DNA of 51,396 nucleotides. Origin: Termitomyces sp. T153 (taxonomy: Eukaryota > Basidiomycota > Agaricomycetes > Agaricales > Lyophyllaceae). The notes below the pieces were generated by a model. The model ran no database searches and was not told where the DNA came from. It saw nothing but the letters and a program-made list of their open reading frames with translations. The stretch lies in contig JACKQL020000206.1 of the NCBI GenBank assembly GCA_018296165.2, positions 1 to 51,396 on the forward strand, in the 5' to 3' direction. The first letter of the stretch is position 1. Each line of letters begins with the position of its first letter. Both the position numbers and the translations under genes were made by a program. Below are positions 32,766 through 41,757 of this stretch, piece by piece.

Positions 32766-35547
32766 GGGTTGTTGCGGGGGTTGTGCTGGTTGAAGAAGGG
32801 GTCCGGGGGTGAATTCCTGATTTGCTGGAGGATTCCTTCTTCGTTTAAAATCAGCACGGCATGTAGATGTTTGGGTGGGATTACCACTCGATGGTTGAAT
32901 GCATTTTGTTCGGTTTTGAACGATTTCTTCAGATACACATCGGGTCTCCGAGTGAGGGCGTTGGGCTTTGCACCAAGTCGCCCGGGGCGGTAGTGAATGG
33001 TAAAATCGTACTCCAAAAGGGTTTCGGACCATCGAGCCTGGCGGCAGCTGAGCTGTTTTGTGGTCGTGAAATATTGCAGGTTGTTGTGATCGGAGTAGAC
33101 TTGGATGCGGTGTGGAGACCCTTCAAGGTAGGCCCGCCACTGACGAAAGGCTTCGACGATCACGAGGAGTTCCTTGTCGTAAATGTCGTAGTTGAGTTCC
33201 ACTGGGATCATTGATTGGGTGTAGAAGGCGACGGGGCGGAGATCCTTGCCCCCCGAGTTTGACTGGGAGAGTATCCCGGCAATAGCGTAGTCGGAGGCGT
33301 CACATTCGAGCACAATCGGTAGGGAGGGGTCGAAATGGCGGAGGACCGGAGCGGAGGTGAAGGCCTTCTTCAGGAGAAGGAATACGCTCTGGCACTTGCT
33401 GTCCCAATTCCAAGGGGTGTCCTTCCATGTGAGCCGGTTGAGGGGTTTGGTGATTCCGGAGTAGTTGTCAATGAAGCGGTGATAGAAGTTAGCAAACCCC
33501 AAGAATGACTGTACCTCCTTGACATTCTGCAGGGAGGGCCAGTTGAGTATTGCGTCGACCTTGGTGGGGTCCATGCGCACACTGTCAGGGGTGACAATGA
33601 CCCCGAGATATTCGACTTCCGCTGTGTGGAATGAGCACTTTTCGGGTTTAGCATGAAGGTGATACTCTCGGAGTCGTTTCAGGACACGGCGGACGTGCTG
33701 CGAATGCTCTGCTGGCGAATTTGAGTAGATCAGGATATTGTCCAAATATACGATGACAAAGACGTTGTTCATGTTGTGGAAGATGTCATTCATGAAGTAC
33801 TGGAAGGTGGCGGGGGAGTTAGTCATTCTGAAGGGCATTACAAGATACTCAAAGAGGCCGTAGCAGGTGCGAAAGGCGGTCTTCCATTCATGTCCCGGGG
33901 CGATCCGGACGTTGTTGTAGCCGGAACAAAGGTCAATTTTCATGTAAATCTTGGCGCTGCGAAGGCAATCAACAAGGTCTCCGATTAAGGGGAGGGGGTA
34001 CCGGTTCTTCTTGGTGACTTTGTTGAGTCCCCGATAATCCACACAGAGTCGGAGGGATCCGTCTTTTTTCTTGGCAAACAGAACCGGAGCGCCAGCCGTG
34101 GAGATCGAGGGATGTATGAAACCTTTGCTGAGCATGTCGTTGAGGTATTCCTTCAGGGCCCGGAGCTCGATTTCGGACATGTTGTAGATCTTGCCAAATG
34201 GGGGTGAGGTGCCTTCTTCGAGGTTGATCTGGTGGTCGTAGGAGTGGTGCGGAGGGAGTTCCTTGGCACTTCCTTCGGAGAACATGTCAGCGAACTTATG
34301 ATACTCCGGGGGAACTACTTCGGATAGGATCTGTTCCTCTGTCTTCTTTTCTGGCGTGGTAGTCCCTGTGCGGAGGTATTCCTCCAGTAGGGCTGGCGTG
34401 ACTTGCAACTGGAAGGCGGGGGTGCCTTCTCGTAGGAGGCGTGTGAAGGGGACGGCGCCAATGATTTTAATGTCGAGGTTTCTGGAGTCGACGGGGTTGG
34501 GTACCGTAGGTGTAGCAGTCGGGTCCGGGGTGGTGTCGGGGTCAGGGATAGACTGGAAGCGGAGGTGGATGGCGGCCGCTAAGCTTGCTTCGGGACCGGG
34601 GAATTGCATGGTGAGGTTCTTCCAGTTGATGTCAGGATTGACGTCTCGCAGCCATGGGAGTCCGAGCACAATCGGGGTCGACGGGGGTAGTTGGGTGACA
34701 AGGAGTCGGGTCTGGAACTGCAGGTCATTATCGAGGGTGAGAGTGTTGTTGTGGTACTGCGTGATTCTTGTTGTGGCGGGGTTCCTGTTGAAGAGTTGGA
34801 GCTCGAGGGGTTTGTCGAGGTCGTTGCATTGGAGGTCGAGTTGGTTGCTGATGAAGACACCAGAGGCGCCGCTGTCTACGAGGGTGGGGAGTACCTTGAG
34901 CGAGCTGCCAAGTTGGACATAGATGATGAACGATTGTGCAGACCTAGAGCGAAGTTGCAGTGGGGTCCAGGGTTGGTTGATCGTGGTCTCGGAGCTCTCG
35001 GAGGGGGGTGAGACATGGAAGGGTACCAGTCCAGAGTCAGTGGGGTTGTCCCGGTCGAGGCGTAGGGTGAGACTGGGCCAATCGACACGGGGATTGGTGG
35101 AGCGGAGCCATGAGAATCCTAAGACAACAGGGGCAGAGGGGTGTAATTTTGTGACGAGTAGTCGGAGTTCTTGCTGTTGTCCGTCGGCAAAGGTCAGGGT
35201 CGTTTCTAGGCAATGAGTGATGTCTCCCGCTGGGGTAGAGTCTCCGTCAAAGAGTTTGAGGGGGATCGGGGTGGGGAGGCGGCGGAGGGGTTGTGGGGCA
35301 AGCGCTGCCAGGGATTCATCAACAAAGTTATTGGTGGCGCCGCTGTCGACTAGTGTGGGGACGGGTTTGTCAGTGAAGGGGAGAGTGGTGCGGAGGAGGA
35401 GGTTTGTGGAGGAGTGGGAGGGGAGGTGTGCTGGGGGGTTATCCGGGGCGAGTATCATTGTGCGGAGGAGTGTGGCTGGGGCAGAGAAGACGTTGGGATA
35501 TGGTCCACGGTCTAGTGCGTCTTCTAGACCTAAACTGCCAACTCATT
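32766..35547 (-). pseudogene. Element C pol, proximal part: duplicated protease, reverse transcriptase, RNase H
   Basis: The frame is open from about 35547 to the solo LTR. Counting from Met at 35458, protease domain 1 has TLVDSGATNNF (Asp38) and VVLGFSWLRSTNPRVDW. Domain 2 has TLVDSGASGVF (Asp195) and IVLGLPWLRDVNPDINW. The reverse transcriptase follows: GSLRLCVDYRGLNKVT, YMKIDLCSGYNNVRIAPGHE, GLFEYLVMPFRMTNSPATF. Its active box is YLDN (33737-33748) where YLDD is usual. RNase H follows (LECDASDYAIAGILSQ; YDIYDKELLVIVEAF; VYSDHNNLQYF). The N-terminal end overlaps gag's end in another frame. The copy is inactive because of the solo LTR and possibly the Asp-to-Asn change. Confidence 0.9.
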
Positions 35548-38038
35548 TTCCGTGAACTGGTAGTTACAGTCTTCTCCGTCGATCATCCACATGGCGCATC
35601 CCATCACCTGTTGTTTAGGGCAACTGCGAATAAAGTGTCCCTGCTCACCACATAGAATGCATGCGCCCTCCTTCCATCGTTTCTCCTGCATCTCCTCCAG
35701 CATGTTGATCCACTGGCTGTCCTGGATTCTGTTTGTGCATAGGGCTTCCTGATCATTGGCGGGGTCTGGGATGTCGTCGCAATTGTTGGGGTTGGTATCC
35801 AGGGGTACTGGGGTGTCATGGAGGTCGGCAGCATTGAGCTGGGCGGGTGGGCGCTGCCCCGGGGGTCAGTTGGTGTTGGGGACTCCTCAGCCTGGAGGGA
35901 AGCGGGGTGCAGGGTTAGCAGGGTTAGCGGGGATTGAGGATCGGATGCCATTGGTTGCTCCTGCCTGCCAGTTGGTGTTACCGGAGGTGTTCCAAGAGGT
36001 CCGGGGCGCCGTGTTTTCGCTGCGGTCTTCCCAGTAACGTTGGTTGACCTGGGTAACGAGTGCCTTGTACCCATTGTAGGTGGTTTGTTTGGGCGCAAGG
36101 CGAAGGATGTCCTTGATCCATTGGGGTAGGGCACGACGGAGGGCAAACCGGAGGGCGTTGTAATTCCAGCCGGTCTCGTAGGCCTCTTGTTTGAATTGTA
36201 CAATGAAGGTCATGAAGCGTTTGTTGTTGCGCATTCGGAGGTTGAAGAGATTTTCCTCTGCCTCTGCTACAGTGTCAAAGACGCCAAACTTACTCGAGAA
36301 CTCTTGGGTGAAAGCGAGCCAATTGGAGAGTACGGGATTGTTTGGGTCGAACCGGAGTAGCGCGGTGTAGTGGTCGAAGGCGATGCCCTGTAAGTATGAT
36401 GCGGCAAAGGCTACTCGTGAGCTCTCAAGCTGAAAAGTGATGGGCTTAGCTTGAAACATAGTTAAACACTGGGTCAGGAAGATTCACCACTTCTGAGGGT
36501 CGCGGCCAGTGAAGGGTTCGGGCTTCTGGATGTCGAGCTTACCCTCCCAGGCCAGTGCGTCATGGGTATCATCCTGTGAATTTTGAGTTCGAGGTGGGGG
36601 TCCAGCATTGTAGTAGTAGTAGTAGTGATTTCCATTTCCGCACTGGGGGGGAAAGTTGTCCATCGCTGGGCCCCATCCTCCCGGGGGTCCGCCATTGGGT
36701 GGTCCTCCACCGGGGTTTTGACCCACACTACCCAGGGCGGGTCCTGGGGCCCATCAAGGAGGAGGGGGTCCTCCGGGGTTCAGGGGTGCAAAATAGTTGG
36801 CGTCGGTGGGGGGATTAAGCATCGGGGTGGGCGGGGGACGAGAGGGGTTGGCAGAAAAAGGGGGTTGGGGCGCCCCAGGGCCCATGGGCTGTCGCGGGGG
36901 AACTGGGGCGTTGGGATGGGGCGGGGGGGCATTGCTATGAGGGGCGCGGAGATCAAAGTGGGGGGGTCGGTCTCGTTGGGGCCCGTTGCATGGGGAGTGT
37001 TCGTTGGCGGGGTTGCCCGGCTCATTGATATAGGAGAGGGTCCTGTTGTCATTGTCGACGCGTAGGGGCGGTCGTTGGGAACGGAGTTCAGGGGCGGCAG
37101 GTTGATCCCAGGTTTGGAAGGCGCTGAGCACGGAGCTGGCCCAGGGCCGGGCGGAGAGAGCCAAGGTGTGGGCAGTGGGTTGGTCGAACAACCCCCCCGC
37201 GGGGTTGAGGTTCCTCAAGATGCTGGAGGCCACATTGAGTTCTTCCTGCTGGTGGGGAACGGAGGATGGGGCTTTGTTTTGTGTCCCAACAGGTTCCTCG
37301 CATTGCACGTGGAAGGAGCGAGCAGGATCCAGAGGGTCTTCGAAGGAGCGGAGGTTCGGGCTAGTGTGGATTTCTTCGACCAAGGTGCGGAGCTCATTCC
37401 GTAAGTTGTCGTCGATGCCCAGGGTGCTTTGCGTATTCTCCAGGAGGTTCCCTTGCAGGTAGCGTTTGTGGAAGTCGAGGAGTCGATCCGCCCAGACCTC
37501 TGGAGTTGCGGAGGCGTCGGGGTAGCCTAGGTTGGTGAGGAGGGTGCAGGTACGCCTTGCAAATTCTGCGGGGGACAGGCGGAGGAAGCGGAGGACTTTG
37601 TTGCATTGCTGGGCGTAGGCTTTGATCCTTTGCTGCCTAGGAGAAGGAGGGGTTTGAGCGGCGAATGGTGGGCGGGGGGGGAATAGTTATCCATGGCCTC
37701 TGGAGGGACTGGGGCTGCAGAGGGGATTGGGTACGCATAGTAATGGGCAGGGGGGAGGTAGGTGGGTTGGGGGGGGCTGTGGAGTATCCTCCGGGGTTGA
37801 TACGGGGGTTGTTGCCATCGGTGTGGAATGCAGGAGGGCGGCGCCAGCCCGGGGGTATTCCCTGGCTGATGGAGGGGGCGTAGAATGCCTGGTTGGGGTC
37901 AGGGGTCCAATGACGGGGCACGTATTGGTCTGCAAAGGGACCCGGGTAGAAGGGGGCATAGGAATTTTCCAGTATGGGCCGGCCGTAGGCATCGGTTGGG
38001 TAACCGACGGGGTTGTATGCGGGGTTAAACACAGACAT
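35520..38038 (-). pseudogene. Element C gag with CCHC zinc knuckle
   Basis: The start MSVFNPAYNPVGYPTD at 38038 lies 33 nt after the primer-binding site. A Pro-rich N-terminal part (to about 37640) continues in another frame from about 37650 (RIKAYAQQCNKVLRFLRLSP), suggesting a frameshift near the C-run at 37673. Then come a Pro-rich spacer, the capsid-like region (LDIQKPEPFTGRDPQKW; ESSRVAFAASYLQGIAFDHY; WLAFTQEFSSKFGVFDT) and the zinc knuckle CILCGEQGHFIRSC (about 35619-35660). It ends ENELAV followed by TAG. Several in-frame TGA codons fit CGA to TGA. The pol frame begins within the last few codons, at -1 relative to gag. Confidence 0.85.
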
Positions 38039-38057
38039 CGAGAACGGGGTAAGGGGG

Positions 38058-38070
38058 AGTCTTGATATTA
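38058..38070 (-). other. Self-priming primer-binding site of element C
   Basis: TAATATCAAGACT on the minus strand lies immediately after the 5' LTR's TGACA end. It is the exact reverse complement of AGTCTTGATATTA inside the LTR, located 32 nt after TATATAA, i.e. the predicted 5' end of the RNA. This is the Tf1/sushi self-priming arrangement, in place of a tRNA primer. Confidence 0.8.
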
Positions 38071-39072
38071 TGTCAGGTTCCGCTGACGACGGGGGCTCAG
38101 TACACTGGCGAGTCCTTACTAGGTGGACGCGATGTCCTGCGCTTATAACCAGGCATCTGGAGTTGGAGCAGAGGTGGGGAAAGCTTGCGAGGGGGTCCCT
38201 AGGGAGAGCGGCCCGAGCAAGTCCTGAGTGATTCAGAGGGGTCTAAGACCAAAGGTACTGGTCGTTGACCCAGGGCGGGTGTCAGGGCTAGTTAGTGGGC
38301 ACACAAATGGATTGCGGGATAGGCGGAGGCTTCTCGGTTGATGGGGGCGGGGTCGGAGCTGGACAGGGGGTTACTGGGGCTGGGTGGGTTCCAGGGCTGG
38401 GTGGGTTCCGGGGCTGAGTGGGTAGCGAGGTCCGGAGTTGTCATTAAGAATGTTCAGGTCATGGCGCGTGCGCGGAGTTCATACTGACATAGGGAGCAAG
38501 GGAACTTCAGAGGAACAAAGGAAATATGTACAGTTGAGACGAGACGGGGATGAGACGAGACTGAGAAAAGATAGATTCGGAACCTAAAAACAGAAATAGA
38601 GACGAGACCAGAGACAAAACATAGGAAACCGGTAAATATAATATCAAGACTAAAGTTTGAGGAGTTATTCTATGACTTATATACCGACTACTGGGTGCCT
38701 CCCGAGGGCAGCGGATATGATGGCGGGGGTCGACGGAGCTGTGCGGAGTCGACGGGTGTCGGGTACAATCCAAGGTCAGGCCATGGCGGTATTCTGATGG
38801 GATCAGTTGGGGGCGTGGCCACTCTGGGGACATCGTGATACTCCGGGACGGGACGGGTAAACTAGGGTAGGGGGTCGGGGACGTATGACGTGGCCAGGAA
38901 CGGTGGGGGAAGGTTTCAGGGGGGTGTTGATGGCTATGGAGAGGGAGTTGCCATCGGGGTTTGCCGGAGAAGCATCGGAGTTGTCCAGTGTGGGCGGGGT
39001 TCAGGGGAGTTAGACAGGAAATCGGGAGGGGTTGGGAGCAGTGTCTAGGGAGCTAGGAAGCGGGTCGTGACA
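38071..39072 (-). repeat. 5' LTR of element C
   Basis: This 1002-bp LTR is paired with 27098-28089; the two differ mainly by C/T or G/A substitutions and a short duplication (CCAGGGCTGGGTGGGTT near 38390). TATA (minus) is at 38677-38683 and the predicted start at 38651. Confidence 0.92.
38651..38683 (-). promoter_or_regulatory. Promoter in the 5' LTR of element C
   Basis: Minus-strand TATATAA begins at 38683 and AGTCTTGATATTA at 38651, 32 nt apart. This predicts where the element's RNA begins, upstream of gag. Confidence 0.7.
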
Positions 39073-39077
39073 GAGTT

Positions 39078-39368
39078 CTCCTGAACAGTGCCTCTGTGGC
39101 ACTGGTGTCAATCCAAGATGGGTTGACACAGATGTCTGTGGATCACCCTCCGGAGCTTCAGCAGGAGATGGCAAGGATGGGGAGGTTGCTGGTGGGGCAT
39201 TGGTGGTGCAATGCGGTGGCCCCAGGGTTGTGGTGGGAGGTGGCAGTGGATGCGGGGGAGGCCTTGCTGGGGTTGGTGGAGGTTCTAGTGGTGGTGCGGG
39301 CCCAAATGGAGATTGATTTGGGGATTGGGGAGGAAGGGAGGGGGTTTCCCAAGGGGGGGAGGGGTTGA
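39078..39368 (+). pseudogene. Antisense gene of the outer element, remainder of exon 3
   Basis: After the GAGTT duplication the frame resumes with SASVALVSIQDGLTQ, PPELQQEMARMGRLLVGHW and GLWWEVAVDAGEALLGLVEV, and ends with TGA at 39366. It aligns with the C-terminal domains of the copies in elements A and C. It shows that element C landed inside this gene. Confidence 0.75.
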
Positions 39369-40536
39369 GGGAGCAGTCGGACTCTGTCCTCTTGTTGCTC
39401 TGTGCCCCATTGCCTACCCCCTTTTTGTTGTATTATATCATTGTTAATGCAATTTTGGTCAATGCTCCTGGGCACATGTGGTGAGCTTTAGTTTGTGTGA
39501 GGGTAAGTAAAAACATGCAGGAGTGCAGGTGGGAGTTGAATCCCTAGTAAGTTTAGAGGTGGGGGTTAAGCCCATTGTTTGCCATCTGTGTTGGCTAGTC
39601 CTGGGGTCATTGCAGGACTTGGCAGAGTATTGTGGGAGGGAGTTCCAAGGCACAATGGGGTGTTGGGAGTCTTTCTGTGGGGTTCCATTGCATTTTAGAG
39701 CATTGATGGCAGTGTTGTTGGGCTTGGCTCTTGGGGTTTTGGACTGAGGTTGTAGCAGTTGTCTTCTGTCTGTGGCGGGGTCAAGCATTGTGCTGGTTAG
39801 GGGGGGCAGACCTCCAAATCTTTGGAGTGTGCTTGATAGTGGCTGGCAGTTTTGTTTTTTCTGTTGGTGTGGCTTGCGGATGGGCAGAGGCCTTCTGGTG
39901 GTTTGACCCTTATGCTGATATGGGTGGCAGAGGTGGTGGAGGTCCTTCTTGAAGACAGTGGGGGTAGTGGAGTGAAGACCCTTATACTGATGCAGCTGGT
40001 GGAGATGGCAGAGGTCTCTTTAGATGGTGGTGGGGGTAGCAGGGTGAAGTTTGTCCTTGGAGGCAGGGCCAGTTAGAGGCGGAAGTCCTTGGTGGCATAG
40101 AGGCATGGTCCCAGTGTGAGGTGGTCCTTGTAATAGTTCGTTGGGGGACTGTTCCACAGGCCAGCTATGCTGTCAGTTGGATTAGTGTGAGTGTGGAGGT
40201 ACTCCCTTGGGGTAGGTGTTGCCATCCTTTGGTTGTTGGTGTCCAGGCTTCGTGTTTTAGTGGGTTTGTGCATGGTGGAGGTTTGTCAAGCTCTGGAGTA
40301 TTGTATTTTGTCAGAGGTGTACTGGGTTTGGGCCTTGCTGTGCTCCAGAGTGTTGGCTCTGGTCAAGGTCATGCTCCGGAATATTGTGTTTAGGGATGGG
40401 TGTGCTCAGGTGGTGTTTTGGTGTGCTCTGGAGTGTCATTGACAAGGGGGTGGGGTTTGGGGTGGCCAGTCTCAATGAGTTTCTTCTGGTCCAGAGTTGA
40501 GGTTTGTGAGTTCTAGACCATTTACACAACCTTGCT
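39369..40536 (-). other. Interior of the outer element, no sense-strand gene
   Basis: The first ~230 nt resemble the stretch between the antisense gene and pol's end in element C (shared GGTGGGAGTTGAATCC and TTGCCATCTGTGTTGG), but no chromodomain or integrase follows. About 39907-40050 holds two imperfect copies of a ~72-bp unit beginning GACCCTTAT. No protein domain is seen on either strand. Confidence 0.6.
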
Positions 40537-41752
40537 GTCAGGTTCCGCTGACCCCGGGGGCTCAGCTACTCTGGGCGAGTCCTTACTAGGCGGGCGTGAT
40601 CCCCTTGCACTGGTAACCAAACACTCAAAGACGTTCCGGGCCCTGGTGGCTTGTGCGGGTAGTTGGGGGGATGTGATCCAGACAGATCCGGGAAGGTCCG
40701 GAGGAGTCGGATTGTGAGGAAACAAGATGATCTTGGCGGGGTTCAGGCAGAAGGCCGTATGGGAGATTCGTGGAAGCGAGGGAGTAGGTGGCTGTGTGAT
40801 CAATGGGAACGGAGCCGGGGTTTGATGGGAGATCATTTGGAGCTGATGGAGTCCGGGACCGAGCAAAGAGCAAAGTTCGGACCTGGTAAAGGAGTGTCGG
40901 GGTTCGTAATCATAATCGCGGAGTTCGTGAGGTTGTTAGGGTTGGTGAAGACTTGGGCACAATGGTCGGACGGAGTCACCGAGACAGCGTCAGACAAAAC
41001 GGGATGGTGTTGATAGGGGACAAGAGTAGATTCAAATAGAGATACGAAACAATAATGAGAACGATAATGAAATGGAGACGAGACAAGACTGGGAGACTGA
41101 GATAAGACCGGGAGACTGAGATAAGACTGGGAGACTGAGATAAGGGAATGAGACACGAGACACGAGAAGGAAACAATCAGACCATAGGTAACGTTTAGCA
41201 ATATCAAGACTAGGGTATGAAGAGTTACTCGATGACTTATATACTGACTACCGGAGGACTTTGGGGTACGTCGGCTGTGGCGGCGGGGCTTGGCAGAGCT
41301 CGATGGAGGGGGCGGGTGTCGGTTGTGATTGAGGATCGTGCCGCACTGATACGTTGATGGGATCATTGGAGAACGTGGGTTGCTCCGAGGTTGTCGTGAT
41401 ACTCCGAAATAGGTCAGAGGAACCAGGGTGTTGAGTTGATGATGGGTGGCGAAGATCGGGAACAGCGGGGGTGGTTCTTGGGGTTCAGGAGGCCCAGGGT
41501 AAGTGTCAGTGGCTGCGGGGCAGGCACCAAAGTTGGCCAGGGGGCCGTCGGAGTTAGCCGGGGAGGCGTCGGAGTTAGCCGGGGAGGCGTCGGAGTTAGC
41601 CGGGGAGGCGTCGGAGTTAGCCGGGGAGGCGTCGGAGTTAGCCAAAGTAGGCGCGGGGCATGGGCGGAAGTTCGGCGGAGCGTTGGGGGTCCCTTTGGGG
41701 GTTCGGGGGGTTGATGGACGATGTGTGGGGTTTCGGGGAACGGGTCGTGACA
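40537..41752 (-). repeat. Solo LTR in the outer element's interior
   Basis: This 1216-bp LTR (plus TGTCAGG ... CGTGACA) is flanked by CTTGC on both sides (40532-40536 and 41753-41757). It is of the element A subfamily, CpG-rich and therefore young. TATA (minus) is at 41237-41243 and the predicted start at 41211. It is about 70 bp longer than the solo LTR at 31620, mostly because of an expanded 21-bp repeat. Confidence 0.93.
41560..41643 (+). repeat. 21-bp tandem repeat, four exact units, within the solo LTR
   Basis: GGGGAGGCGTCGGAGTTAGC plus C is repeated four times exactly after a variant first unit (GGCCGTCGGAGTTAGCC). The LTRs at 2994 and 31620 have a single exact unit, so this is a recent expansion in the LTR's upstream (U3) part. 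Confidence 0.9.
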
Positions 41753-41757
41753 CTTGC

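Larger units (their letters stand above)
27098..39072 (-). mobile_element. Element C: near-complete chromodomain Ty3/gypsy retrotransposon
   Basis: Nearly identical LTRs (27098-28089 and 38071-39072) are bounded by GAGTT duplications (27093-27097 and 39073-39077), so this is one insertion of 11,975 bp, into exon 3 of the outer element's antisense gene. The sense strand is minus: 5' LTR, self-priming site, gag (38038-35520), pol (35547-30228, split by a solo LTR), antisense gene (28303-29998 plus), polypurine tract, 3' LTR. Coding regions carry only a handful of stops, mostly readable as CGA to TGA, plus frame changes in gag. It is a recent but inactivated copy. Confidence 0.92.

Noticed and set aside
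36474..36728. Trinucleotide run coding for repeated Tyr (YYYYY) as a possible separate gene
   Set aside because: It is a low-complexity stretch (GTA/TAC repeats near 36610) inside element C gag.
41560..41643. CRISPR-like array of short exact repeats
   Set aside because: Units are contiguous with no spacers, in a eukaryotic LTR; it is a tandem repeat.
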